Below, piece after piece: positions 1 through 7,173 of a DNA stretch of 24,759 nucleotides (position 1 is the first letter of the stretch; the number at the start of each line of letters is the position of its first letter). Position numbers and translations under genes: made by a program. The notes under the pieces were generated by a model. The model was not told where the DNA came from, made no database searches, and was given only the letters and a program-made list of their open reading frames with translations. Origin of the DNA: a virus; IMG/VR virus record IMGVR_UViG_3300006641_000170, positions 1 through 24,759 of that record; one strand, 5' to 3'.

Positions 1-46
1 GATTACCGTTTATACTTAATAAACAACCATTACCACCTTTGCCACA
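1..46. repeat. 46-bp direct repeat, copy 1
   Basis: Bases 1-46 are identical to 964-1009. The copy lies in the CGKGGNGCLLSINGN coding segment of the partial Gly-rich gene. The repeat may continue beyond the window edge. Identity at third codon positions points to recent duplication or recombination, not protein-level conservation alone. Confidence 0.9.
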
Positions 47-613
47 GTTTCCTGTAGTTGAATTAAATGCACAAAACCCCGTTTCACTTGCACCACCGCC
101 GCCTCCGCCACCTGTAGTGCATCCTGGGGCAGCATCCCATCCACCAGGGCATCCTTCTGCCGGAGAATATCCACCTAGATTTCCTGAACCTGCAGTAACG
201 GAATTAGTTGGATCTGAATACCACCAACCTCCGCCCCCACCTGAACCGCCTGGGTTAGCTGTTGCCGCTCCAGATCGAGTAGGAGTTCCCGTGTATCCAT
301 TACATCCTCCTTTACCTCCACCTGTAGCTGATAATAAACATCCACTAGATTGAAAGGATGAGTTAGAACCATTAGTACCACCGCCAGGCTGTCCAGCACC
401 TATACCGCCTGCACCTATAACTATACTGTAATTAGTTACATTGGTAGGAAGGAGTCCTGTTCTTAATCCGCCAGCACCGCCACCGCCTGAATTATCATAT
501 CCGCCTCCGCCACCTCCAGCAACTACTAAATAAGTAACGTTAAAGGGATAGTCAGGCGCAGATGATAAAGATTGATTACTTAATACTGATCCGCAAATAA
601 TAAACCCTGTCAT
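1..613 (-). CDS. Glycine-rich fibre/adhesin-like protein, partial (C-terminus beyond window)
   Basis: The frame opens with ATG at 613 (start MTGFIICGSVLSNQ) and runs without a stop to base 1, so at least 204 residues are visible and the C-terminus is missing. After about 25 residues comes a YLVVAGGGGGG segment, then long Gly/Ser/Asn tracts such as GGGTNGSNSS and TTGGGGGGGGAS. This layout is typical of the Gly-rich domains of T4-type phage tail fibres and adhesins, which present loops for receptor binding. It is a paralogue of the next gene upstream (635-1528), sharing YLVVAGGGGGG, GGLRTG, GGGKGGCNGY, GNxGGYSP and CGKGGNGCLLSINGN. It contains at least eight Cys, unusual for this class. Only 21 bases separate the two genes, so they are probably cotranscribed late. 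The fibre role is inferred from composition. Confidence 0.8.
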   Translation of the reverse strand, partial: MTGFIICGSVLSNQSLSSAPDYPFNVTYLVVAGGGGGGYDNSGGGGAGGLRTGLLPTNVTNYSIVIGAGGIGAGQPGGGTNGSNSSFQSSGCLLSATGGGKGGCNGYTGTPTRSGAATANPGGSGGGGGWWYSDPTNSVTAGSGNLGGYSPAEGCPGGWDAAPGCTTGGGGGGGASETGFCAFNSTTGNCGKGGNGCLLSINGN

Positions 614-634
614 AATGATCCTTTAGTATTATTT

Positions 635-1528
635 TTAAACAAAAGAACTCAGGAAACACAAATTACCCGAGGAAGTAAAGGTATGCACAGTATTGCCATT
701 GCAAGAATATACGGTAGATCCACCTGTTGCTCTTTGTGATCCGGGGTATGATATTATAACAACACCGGAACCACCGCAACCACCAGGTGATGCTCCGCCA
801 GGATCAGAAGTACCACCTCCACCGCCGCCTCCGCCAGTATTGGGAGAGCCAGCAAAACCTGAAACACCAAATTGGCAACCGCCTGCACCTCCGCCGCCGC
901 AACCCCCTGGTCCGAATAGACCTGATCTACCGCCTCCACCTCCACCGCCTGCATACCATACAGGATTACCGTTTATACTTAATAAACAACCATTACCACC
1001 TTTGCCACATTGCCCACTAGTATTACATCCGTTTTGTGAAGCACCGCCACCCCCCGCTCCTCCGTATGGTGCACCGGAACCATTATCACAACCACCCGGG
1101 TATCCTTCTGGTGGAGAATAACCACCTATGTTGCCTGCACCGCAATGAACACTACCACTGTAATACCACCCTGCACCTCCACCGGACCCACCTGCTCCAC
1201 CAATAGCTCCCGCACCACCCGACCAATAACCATTACATCCTCCCTTACCACCACCTGAAGCGCAAATATTAGTAAAACAGGAATTTGATCCAGTTCCACC
1301 AGAAACAGCACCTGCTCCGACGACAACACATAATCTACAAGTAATACAAGATGAAGTTATTGATAAGGAACCTGTTCTCAACCCACCAGCACCTGCACCA
1401 CCAGCATTTTCTGTACCACCCCCGCCACCCCCTGCTACTACTAGATATTGTAGGTTAATTGGATATACTGGTTCAGAATTAATAAATTGACCACTAATTA
1501 CAGAATTACATATAGTCACAGCAGCCAT
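635..1528 (-). CDS. Cys-rich, glycine-rich fibre/adhesin-like protein
   Basis: 297 residues starting ATG at 1528 (MAAVTICNSVISGQ). About 30 N-terminal residues lead into YLVVAGGGGGG, followed by roughly 200 residues of Gly-rich loops. The end has GGSGVVIISYPGSQRATGG followed by HTFTSSG, the closing motif I associate with phage Gly-rich tail-fibre domains. I count 17 Cys, far more than in the other Gly-rich protein of this window (12508-14118, about two). They could bind metal or form disulfides after release; that is inference. It lies directly after the His-rich exported gene and probably shares the late promoter at 1887-1894. Part of its coding sequence (964-1009) is identical to bases 1-46 in the neighbouring paralogue. 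Confidence 0.85.
   Translation of the reverse strand: MAAVTICNSVISGQFINSEPVYPINLQYLVVAGGGGGGTENAGGAGAGGLRTGSLSITSSCITCRLCVVVGAGAVSGGTGSNSCFTNICASGGGKGGCNGYWSGGAGAIGGAGGSGGGAGWYYSGSVHCGAGNIGGYSPPEGYPGGCDNGSGAPYGGAGGGGASQNGCNTSGQCGKGGNGCLLSINGNPVWYAGGGGGGGRSGLFGPGGCGGGGAGGCQFGVSGFAGSPNTGGGGGGGGTSDPGGASPGGCGGSGVVIISYPGSQRATGGSTVYSCNGNTVHTFTSSGNLCFLSSFV
964..1009. repeat. 46-bp direct repeat, copy 2
   Basis: Second copy of the 46-bp repeat, inside the complete Gly-rich gene at the same protein position (CGKGGNGCLLSINGN). The match stops at 1010 (t, against g at 47). Confidence 0.9.
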
Positions 1529-1534
1529 AGTTCT

Positions 1535-1846
1535 TTATCTTTGATGACAAATTCGTTCTTGTGTTATTCTTCCATCTGCGTGACGAATTTCTTTCCATTC
1601 ATCACATTCGACGGTTTGTACTACAACAGGTTGTTGCTGTTGTACTATAATTGGTTGTTGATTTCGCGCTAATTCATAGCCTATCACGCCACCTATGATA
1701 GTCGGGGCTATCCACACCCATCCATGGTTAGGATGCCAATGTCTTTGCATGTGATGGTGATGATGTCTAAAATGATGTTGATGAGGACCAGCAAAAGCCG
1801 GTATTGAAACAAGTAATAGACATAATGATGCTAAAATTCTTTTCAT
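1535..1846 (-). CDS. Small His-rich exported protein
   Basis: 103 residues from ATG at 1846. The N-terminus MKRILASLCLLLVSIPAFA is a classic Sec signal peptide with a likely cut after AFA, giving a mature protein of about 84 residues. An upstream in-frame ATG at 1861 would put MPGGK ahead of the signal, but that stretch is the ribosome site (GGGGGT), so 1846 is preferred. The mature part has a His cluster (HQHHF, HHHHH, QRHWHPNHGW), then a hydrophobic WIAPTIIGGVIGYELA segment, a Gln-rich patch and a Cys-containing end (ECDEWKEI ... RICHQR). The His cluster suggests metal binding, probably in the periplasm. The gene follows a perfect late promoter. Precise function unknown. Confidence 0.8.
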   Translation of the reverse strand: MKRILASLCLLLVSIPAFAGPHQHHFRHHHHHMQRHWHPNHGWVWIAPTIIGGVIGYELARNQQPIIVQQQQPVVVQTVECDEWKEIRHADGRITQERICHQR

Positions 1847-1859
1847 TTTACCCCCAGGC

Positions 1860-1887
1860 AATAGAGTCGGAATAAACCGACTCTATT
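1860..1887 (-). other. 11-bp perfect hairpin between phoH and the exported-protein gene
   Basis: Arms AATAGAGTCGG and CCGACTCTATT pair perfectly around a six-base loop. No U-run follows on the minus strand, so it is not a textbook terminator there, though it could act with a factor or protect the RNA end. A transcript from the late promoter at 1887-1894 would start within or beside its 5' arm. Confidence 0.7.
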
Positions 1888-1894
1888 ATTTATA
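1887..1894 (-). promoter_or_regulatory. T4-type late promoter (TATAAATA)
   Basis: The minus strand reads TATAAATA at 1894-1887, a perfect match to the T4 late -10 element recognised by the phage late sigma factor. It sits just after the phoH stop, 40 bases before the His-rich exported gene, and is placed to serve that gene and the two Gly-rich genes behind it. Confidence 0.7.
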
Positions 1895-1897
1895 ATA

Positions 1898-2650
1898 TTA
1901 ATTTCCTCCGTATCTGTTTTCATATTCTAACCTAGCTAGGATATATTCCTTAACTAAATTAGATCTTACTATGTCATTTACGTCAAATTCTATTGTTTTT
2001 AATGAGGGCATCATATCTGCTATGACCATGAACTTTTTGAGCCCAGACATGTCGGTTTTCTTGTATAAATCCGTCTGTCTAAAATCCCCGCAGAAAATAA
2101 TTTTTGATCTTTCTCCTACTCTCGTAATAATGGAATTAATTTCCATATCTGTCATGTTTTGTACTTCGTCTACTAAAATAATAGAATCATCTAGTGTAAT
2201 ACCTCTGACAAAAGAGGTTACCATAAATTTTATTACTTGTTGTTCTTCTAGTCTTTGGAACGCATCGTTTCTTCCAAATAAAGAATCACAAATTTCTATG
2301 TATGGTAATTTGTATACTTCAGTTTTTTCTTTTTCGTCTCCAGGTAGATGGCCTATTTCTCTCGATGGTACTGCTGATCTAACAATTACTACATGTTTGT
2401 AATAATTAGCTTTATCCATTACCTCCTCTAAAGCTTTGTATAGCGCTATAAATGATTTACCTGTTCCTGCCACACCGTGTAACAACATCATATTAGAACT
2501 ATTATAGAGGTCAAAAAATCTCCTTTGGTTATTTGTTAATGGCTCAACCACCTGCAAGTCATCTATTCTCAGCTTCAATTTATTGGATATAGTTATCTGA
2601 GCTTGGTTACTATTGACAGATTGTAGTTGTAAATTATTTTTCTTTGCCAT
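1898..2650 (-). CDS. phoH: PhoH-family ATPase
   Basis: 250 residues. The Walker A motif GVAGTGKS is at about residues 59-66 and Walker B IILVDE at about 157-162, followed by QNMT and a later FCGDFRQTD motif, all in the usual PhoH order (SAVPSREIGHLPGD between them). PhoH proteins are P-loop nucleoside triphosphatases related to superfamily 1 helicases. They are very common in T4-type phages, where their role is unsettled; RNA or nucleotide metabolism is proposed. ATG at 2650 is preceded by GAGGG. A strong terminator lies just upstream (2660-2701), so this gene may depend on read-through or an unseen promoter. Confidence 0.92.
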   Translation of the reverse strand: MAKKNNLQLQSVNSNQAQITISNKLKLRIDDLQVVEPLTNNQRRFFDLYNSSNMMLLHGVAGTGKSFIALYKALEEVMDKANYYKHVVIVRSAVPSREIGHLPGDEKEKTEVYKLPYIEICDSLFGRNDAFQRLEEQQVIKFMVTSFVRGITLDDSIILVDEVQNMTDMEINSIITRVGERSKIIFCGDFRQTDLYKKTDMSGLKKFMVIADMMPSLKTIEFDVNDIVRSNLVKEYILARLEYENRYGGN

Positions 2651-2659
2651 GTATGCCCT

Positions 2660-2701
2660 CGTTAAAGAAAAAGAAAGGGCAATAGTTCCTAACCATTGCC
2701 C
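2660..2701 (-). terminator. Rho-independent terminator upstream of phoH
   Basis: On the minus strand GGGCAATGGTT pairs with AACTATTGCCC around a 3-base loop AGG, an 11-bp stem with one G-U wobble (2677-2701). It is followed by a pyrimidine/U-rich tract TTTCTTTTTCTTT (2664-2676). This is the best terminator in the window. It would end transcripts from the zinc-ribbon gene and upstream. Confidence 0.82.
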
Positions 2702-2726
2702 TCCCAGGAGATATAACTTTTTATTT

Positions 2727-2984
2727 TCATCGTCTTGATAATTTGTCCGTCAAGTTGCTTTTATAATTAGCGCTTGCAATCTTAGACAAGACTTCTCTAA
2801 ACCCACCATCTATACTCTTGACCCCAAGACGAACCGGATCAATTAACGACTGCTTTCCAGTATGATGAGTTGCATAATTCTTCGAATGACACTGTGGACA
2901 TTCTTGTTCTTTCATTTCTGATATTTTACATTTAACATCAAAAACACTTTCACAATCTGAGCATTTAAAACTATAACTAGGCAT
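2727..2984 (-). CDS. FmdB-type zinc-ribbon protein
   Basis: 85 residues. The N-terminal part has C8-x2-C11 and C29-x2-C32 (FKCSDCESVF ... ECPQCHS), a small zinc ribbon of the FmdB kind, followed by a basic tail. Such proteins are thought to bind nucleic acid or act as regulators; the phage versions are uncharacterised. The ATG at 2984 overlaps the end of the gene at 2977-3516 by eight bases, so the two are probably translationally coupled. It is the last gene before the terminator at 2660-2701. Confidence 0.75.
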   Translation of the reverse strand: MPSYSFKCSDCESVFDVKCKISEMKEQECPQCHSKNYATHHTGKQSLIDPVRLGVKSIDGGFREVLSKIASANYKSNLTDKLSRR

Positions 2985-3516
2985 TATTCCACCAAATAGG
3001 TTGTTCTCTTTTTTTCCATGATGCCAAATGTTGCTTGGCGCCGTTATAATAATTTATATATGATCTGATGCTGTCTCCTGTAACTTTAAATTGTTCTGGC
3101 ATAGCAGGAGTAGGTTCAGTAAAAGGGCCATCGGGTATGTTGATTGGGTGTAACCAAAAATAGGACATCATTCTTTCTGCAGAATGTTGTTTACCATATC
3201 TATGTGTATATTCTTGTAAAAGATAAAACCAAAGTCGATATAACCATTTATAATTTTCTTTAGTCTGCCTGGTCCAAATACCTGAGGGATGCTTGATATG
3301 GCTAGCTTTCCATAATATATTTTCTCTATCATCTGGTAGAAGCCAACGCTTTATATTTCTACCATTAGCAGTTTTACCAAGATATTCCTTACCGTCTAAT
3401 ACTCGGTGTGCAGTGGACATTAGTTGTCCGTATTCTAGAATCATTTTTACTACATGCTTGTCATTATGTAATCTAGCACATTCCTTAGGATCATTGTGCA
3501 AATAAAAAATATTCAT
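2977..3516 (-). CDS. Conserved phage protein (DKHVVKMILE family)
   Basis: 179 residues beginning MNIFYLHNDPKECARLHNDK. The N-terminal signature (short beta strand, xDP, C/H-rich helix, DKHVVKMILEYGQLMSTAHR) is one I recognise as widely conserved among T4-type phages, without an assigned function. Conserved His, Asp and Cys residues in the first 40 positions could be catalytic or metal-binding, which is inference. Trp- and Tyr-rich middle and end. Its ATG overlaps the previous stop as ATGA (3513-3516). Confidence 0.75.
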   Translation of the reverse strand: MNIFYLHNDPKECARLHNDKHVVKMILEYGQLMSTAHRVLDGKEYLGKTANGRNIKRWLLPDDRENILWKASHIKHPSGIWTRQTKENYKWLYRLWFYLLQEYTHRYGKQHSAERMMSYFWLHPINIPDGPFTEPTPAMPEQFKVTGDSIRSYINYYNGAKQHLASWKKREQPIWWNNA

Positions 3517-3785
3517 AAACTAATTTTCTCCACATTATTCAATATTTTATCAATTATTTTTTTTGTATGAATGGTAATGTATTGGCATTGCTTCGCTTTT
3601 TGCAATGATTCAATTACAAATTTAGGGTCTAATTCGCCTAGATTTTTTTCGTTAATTTTATTAGGCAGGCAACTAAAGGCGTTTACGCAGAGAACAGATA
3701 TTTCTATTTCTGTCTCGGTATACAGAGGAATTTTGAAACCAAAATTTTTTTGTATTTCAGGAAAAATATATACTTTAGCGGTCAT
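3513..3785 (-). CDS. Small unknown protein
   Basis: 90 residues from ATG at 3785 (MTAKVYIFPEIQKNFGF). A GTG at 3794 in the same frame would add MSF but lies inside a hairpin loop; the ATG with AGGAG eight bases upstream is better. Predominantly alpha/beta with a Lys-rich C-terminus (HTKKIIDKILNN); no family recognised. Its ribosome site is held in a 9-bp hairpin (3784-3810), so translation may be structure-controlled. ATGA overlap with the downstream gene. Confidence 0.65.
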   Translation of the reverse strand: MTAKVYIFPEIQKNFGFKIPLYTETEIEISVLCVNAFSCLPNKINEKNLGELDPKFVIESLQKAKQCQYITIHTKKIIDKILNNVEKISL

Positions 3786-3810
3786 GAAGGACACTCCTGC
3801 TGTCCTTCAT
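3784..3810 (-). promoter_or_regulatory. Hairpin presenting the ribosome site of gene 3513-3785
   Basis: ATGAAGGAC pairs perfectly with GTCCTTCAT (9 bp). The 9-base loop holds AGGAG, the likely Shine-Dalgarno, and the 3' arm includes the first two bases of the ATG start. The upper ATG (3810) also opens an 11-codon reading frame overlapping the real start. Translational regulation is inferred. Confidence 0.55.
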
Positions 3811-3817
3811 ATTTATT
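3810..3817 (-). promoter_or_regulatory. Possible late-promoter-like element (AATAAATA)
   Basis: The minus strand reads AATAAATA, one mismatch from the T4 late consensus, overlapping the stop of gene 3816-4361. Weak evidence: AT-rich stop regions produce such matches easily. Confidence 0.25.
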
Positions 3818-4361
3818 AGAAATACAATTTTTTGATATACTTGTCTAATTGAGAGTCTAAATTATCATTAGAAATGTCCATATGTTTGGTTACAAAATCC
3901 TTAATATGATCTCTGACTCGTTCACCATCGTATATAGCATTATGAATAGAGAGATAACCTGAGCATTGAGCTTGAGCATAAGATTCTGGTCCAAAATTAA
4001 ATACACTATATAATACGTGTCGATAGGAACCTTTATCCACAATCTCACCTTGATGGATTCTTCTGCTAACAGCACAAAATACTTTTAGTTGCTCGTCATG
4101 TGATAATGAATTCCAATATGCTTCACTATCATTTTCTATTTGCTTCATTGCGTCATTAAAGGCATTGCTGATTTCCTGCAATCCTTCCAACGATACTTTA
4201 GACTCATCAAAAACAGAAACTTTCCACACTCCTGCGCTTTGGCGCAAGGTGTAAGATACCTCTCCCTCAGTTTTATTTTCTTTCTTGAATTTTTCTATCT
4301 CAAGTTGAGCATAGAGATGAGGATCTTCGACATCTCCCATTTTAAATTCGTGTATCTTCAT
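3816..4361 (-). CDS. Conserved phage protein, unknown function
   Basis: 181 residues starting MKIHEFKMGDVEDPHLYAQ. The N-terminal half is acidic and helical. The C-terminal half carries SHDEQLKVFCAVSRRIHQGE ... SYRHVLYSVF, a block I recall as conserved in T4-type phages with no assigned activity. The start follows immediately after the stop of the 43-aa gene (4362), so it is coupled to the AAA+/ligase operon. No membrane segment or signal. Confidence 0.7.
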   Translation of the reverse strand: MKIHEFKMGDVEDPHLYAQLEIEKFKKENKTEGEVSYTLRQSAGVWKVSVFDESKVSLEGLQEISNAFNDAMKQIENDSEAYWNSLSHDEQLKVFCAVSRRIHQGEIVDKGSYRHVLYSVFNFGPESYAQAQCSGYLSIHNAIYDGERVRDHIKDFVTKHMDISNDNLDSQLDKYIKKLYF

Positions 4362-4493
4362 TTAAGTTCCTAAATGATTACCATGTTCATCTTTACATTT
4401 ATGCCAGAATGGTAATAGAGCAGTAAAAAATCTACCTAACCAACCTATATGTTCACCGCACTTTTGACAACACCAACTTGGAAATTTGTTCAT
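4362..4493 (-). CDS. 43-aa Cys/His-rich small protein
   Basis: Found from the overlaps: ATG at 4493 shares ATGA with the stop of the AAA+ gene, and its TAA at 4362-4364 abuts the next ATG at 4361. The sequence starts MNKFPSWCCQKCGEHIGW and has C8, C9, C12, H15, H31, C33 and H37, suggesting a single small zinc-binding knuckle. A hydrophobic stretch FFTALLPFW lies between the clusters. Perfect coupling on both sides argues that it is translated. Function unknown. Confidence 0.7.
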   Translation of the reverse strand: MNKFPSWCCQKCGEHIGWLGRFFTALLPFWHKCKDEHGNHLGT

Positions 4494-5626
4494 ACAAATC
4501 CTATTTTAGCTTTTGGTTTTGCCTTATGAGTCTGTTTATGAAACACATCAGCAATGCTGTAGGTATCACTATCAGTAGGCAATTCTGTATCAATAACACT
4601 TGCAAGATTCTTTGCCTGTTGTTTATTCAAGTAATTGAATGTAAGAACATCAAAGCAGCGACCTGGACGAATAAGAGCAGGATCAATATCCTTTACTGAT
4701 GGCAAATTAGTACTGAAGATAAGCTTCTTGTTCTTTGTAGTAATCAAACCATCGCCGACGTTAAGAAACTTATGCATAACAGTGTTGCCTTCGTTTCTAC
4801 TGCCGAGAAAGTTGTCTGCATCCTCTAACACCATGATGTTATTACTACTTTCAATGAATCGAGCAAACACATAATCTTTTTCAAGTAGCTCAGGATCATA
4901 GGTTACAATAGCACTTGACTTAGTATGCTGCAGAAGACCTCGAATGAAAGTAGTCTTGCCTGTACCTGGTGGTCCGATCAATACAAGCACACTCGCAGAT
5001 GAATGCATGTAACGATCATAGTAATCAATTAATTTTTCGTCACCAAGAAATGGATACATTTCTGATACAGGAGTCTTATCTGTAGTCAAAGGAACAGTTA
5101 CATTAGAACCATCTGAAGAATACATCCACTCAATAAAAGATTCAGCAATGTCAAAATTATCTTTAAGTGTTTCTTCGAAATTCTTAATAAAGTTAATTTC
5201 ACCAATAAGTTTTACTGAGATATAAGTGCTGCTAATGTTAAATTTGATAATGGCTTCATTAAAGAAGATTGCACCATGTTCTTCACCTGATTGAAAAATA
5301 CGAGTACGACCTTCGGTGTTATTAGCAACAAAGCTTTTCCAATCTTCCATAGAACAAAGAAGATGTAATGACTTAAATTGTGTGTCCAATCCAGCATATG
5401 CTTTTTCAAGCAAAAATTCTGATACAATCACATCTTCTGCATCAGTAGCTGCTAGAAATACTTGTCTATTGTCCATATTAAAAGAATCCCATGTATAACT
5501 ATTCAAACCTATTCGTTTATCTTTTCTCAATCTGCGTTTTGAGTCGCTACTAAGATAACGCCTCATCATTCCATCATTACTCATTCTAGCTAATACCTGT
5601 TCTAAAGTACGATACCCAGTTGTCAT
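4490..5626 (-). CDS. AAA+ ATPase
   Basis: 378 residues. A 210-residue N-terminal region without a recognised domain precedes an AAA+ core: Walker A GPPGTGKT at 218-225, Walker B IMVLEDAD at 264-271, sensor-1 FSTN at about 304-307 and an arginine-finger motif RPGR at 320-323. These match the classic Cdc48/BCS1-like clade. It would act as an ATP-driven remodelling machine; the substrate is unknown. It sits between DNA ligase (4-base overlap) and a Cys-rich 43-aa protein, which suggests DNA metabolism or remodelling of a phage complex. The lysine-rich tail (HKAKPKAK) may contact nucleic acid. Confidence 0.88.
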   Translation of the reverse strand: MTTGYRTLEQVLARMSNDGMMRRYLSSDSKRRLRKDKRIGLNSYTWDSFNMDNRQVFLAATDAEDVIVSEFLLEKAYAGLDTQFKSLHLLCSMEDWKSFVANNTEGRTRIFQSGEEHGAIFFNEAIIKFNISSTYISVKLIGEINFIKNFEETLKDNFDIAESFIEWMYSSDGSNVTVPLTTDKTPVSEMYPFLGDEKLIDYYDRYMHSSASVLVLIGPPGTGKTTFIRGLLQHTKSSAIVTYDPELLEKDYVFARFIESSNNIMVLEDADNFLGSRNEGNTVMHKFLNVGDGLITTKNKKLIFSTNLPSVKDIDPALIRPGRCFDVLTFNYLNKQQAKNLASVIDTELPTDSDTYSIADVFHKQTHKAKPKAKIGFV

Positions 5627-6954
5627 TTAATTCTCTTTGAATCATCTGCAATATTCTTGTCTTCACGCAACTCAATAAATGTCGGCAGAAACAAGCTTTC
5701 TACATTACCACCTTTATCCTGAATACGAGCATTATATTTTACTGTGGCTACTTTTCCTACAACATAGTCAACCACAAATTCCTTACGCTGCTCATCCGTG
5801 TAACCAGACCCAACATTTACTCGAATAGCACCATCATTTGACTCACAAATAAGAGCACCAAGACGACCCTTGTTTTTACCAGTACCTTCTTCCCAACCCA
5901 CAATCATAAGATCACACTCAAGTTCTGCTTTGAACTTTACTTGATCCTTACTACGTTTGTCTTCCCAGATGCCAATCATGGACTTAAGAATAATACCTTC
6001 TTGTCCCTCATCCAAATACTTGTTGAATAGTTTGTTAGCAGTATACTGATTGTCAACTGTCTGTGTTTCTACAATACTAATAAGATGTCCCAGAGAAGAT
6101 GCCTTCTTAAATTTTTCTACCCTGCCTACAAGCTCACTAAAACGAGATTTGTATGGAACAATATATTTGCCTAGAAGAAAAACATCATAAGGAATAGCAT
6201 CCCATAATGTAGCACGAACCATTGCACCTTCATTCGCTGACTGAGTACCTTTGATTGCTTTGGTTAAGATACCATTTCCGGTCTTTCGATCAAGCGGCTT
6301 ACCAGTTCCATCAACCACAAGAAGTTCGCCGTCAAATACGACATCATTGCCATAAATTTTGGCCAACCCAATAAATGCTTCACTAAATAAATCTGAAGCG
6401 ATATCCAATTGCCTACCATTACGACTCCTAAATTCTACTTTACCGTTACGGATGATGGCGTTGAAGCGCATGCCATCCAACTTAAGCTGGACATATGCTG
6501 GGAACCCGATTTTGTCGACAAGCTTCTGTTCGAATCCAGAAGCCAGCATGACGGGATACGTCTTAATGAGTCCGGGCCAGATTTTATTAATGGTTGGTTC
6601 TCCGACTCCGCAACGAAGGTCTTGTTTGATGATCCGTTCAATAACGCTGGCATCTTGTGCATCAAGTGACTCCAAAATAAATTTCAAATGGTCTATTGCA
6701 GCATTACCAGTCTTGTTACGAGTGGCAAATTGCTGTTCAAGTTCTTGCATAGCCCAACCCAGTGCTGCTTTAGCCTCAGCTTTGCCAACAATATAGTTTG
6801 GGATTTTACGAATGTAATAACTAATCATAGGATCATATGCTAGTCGAAATGTTTCTTTTAACATATCATTACCAGCATTTTGCCGAAGAATTGCTTCTTT
6901 AGCTAAACGAGAATTGTCTGCAGCAAGAGCTTCAAGAATATCAAATACTTCCAT
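5623..6954 (-). CDS. 30: ATP-dependent DNA ligase (T4 gp30-like)
   Basis: 443 residues from ATG at 6954. The nucleotidyltransferase motif I is KLDGMR with catalytic Lys at about residue 158, followed by RSRNG, FDGELL, EGIILK and a downstream VKFK motif; an OB-fold region follows (LMIVGWEEGTGKNKGRLG). It seals nicks in phage DNA using ATP. The open frame extends to a TTG at 6969, but ATG at 6954 has a better-placed AGG. The N-terminal 150 residues form the DNA-binding helical region of the T4-type ligase; length is close to T4 ligase. Operon with the small basic gene upstream and the AAA+ ATPase downstream. Confidence 0.93.
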   Translation of the reverse strand: MEVFDILEALAADNSRLAKEAILRQNAGNDMLKETFRLAYDPMISYYIRKIPNYIVGKAEAKAALGWAMQELEQQFATRNKTGNAAIDHLKFILESLDAQDASVIERIIKQDLRCGVGEPTINKIWPGLIKTYPVMLASGFEQKLVDKIGFPAYVQLKLDGMRFNAIIRNGKVEFRSRNGRQLDIASDLFSEAFIGLAKIYGNDVVFDGELLVVDGTGKPLDRKTGNGILTKAIKGTQSANEGAMVRATLWDAIPYDVFLLGKYIVPYKSRFSELVGRVEKFKKASSLGHLISIVETQTVDNQYTANKLFNKYLDEGQEGIILKSMIGIWEDKRSKDQVKFKAELECDLMIVGWEEGTGKNKGRLGALICESNDGAIRVNVGSGYTDEQRKEFVVDYVVGKVATVKYNARIQDKGGNVESLFLPTFIELREDKNIADDSKRIK

Positions 6955-6965
6955 TATATTACCTA

Positions 6966-7103
6966 TCAAGAATAAAATACGTTAGCTTGGCGGTCATTCT
7001 TAAGTTTGCGCTTATACGCAGTCTTATCCTCTACAATACGAGGACGATACTTCGGCGTACGAAGATCTTTTGCTACAGGGTTACGGCGTTTTTCGGTTTT
7101 CAT
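6966..7103 (-). CDS. 45-aa basic conserved phage protein
   Basis: ATG at 7103 with GGAG six bases before it; a longer frame upstream covers the early promoter and is not expected to be translated. The sequence MKTEKRRNPVAKDLRTPKYR... is strongly basic (many Lys/Arg) and belongs to a small family I recall from T4-type phages (RNPVAKxLRTP core). It could bind nucleic acid; no function is known. First gene after the early promoter at 7125-7153, leading into ligase. Confidence 0.75.
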   Translation of the reverse strand: MKTEKRRNPVAKDLRTPKYRPRIVEDKTAYKRKLKNDRQANVFYS

Positions 7104-7124
7104 TAGAATCTCCACTATTTCATT

Positions 7125-7153
7125 ATTATATAGTAAAAAGATATCCGTGTCAA
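7125..7153 (-). promoter_or_regulatory. Early (sigma70-type) promoter
   Basis: TTGACA (7153-7148), 17 bases, TATAAT (7130-7125): perfect consensus in both boxes. Drives the 45-aa gene, ligase and AAA+ operon. The upstream AACCCTTCGGTTGACACGG block matches the cassettes at 16.8-23 kb. Confidence 0.92.
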
Positions 7154-7173
7154 CCGAAGGGTTATTCATATAT

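Noticed and set aside
39-1121. Plus-strand Pro-rich frames (39-353 and 693-1121)
   Set aside because: Antisense of Gly-rich codons (GGN read as NCC) gives long Pro-rich frames; the minus frames carry ribosome sites, conserved blocks and operon order.
6359-6796. Plus-strand open frames over DNA ligase
   Set aside because: They lie antisense to a clearly recognised ligase, with no ribosome site or promoter.
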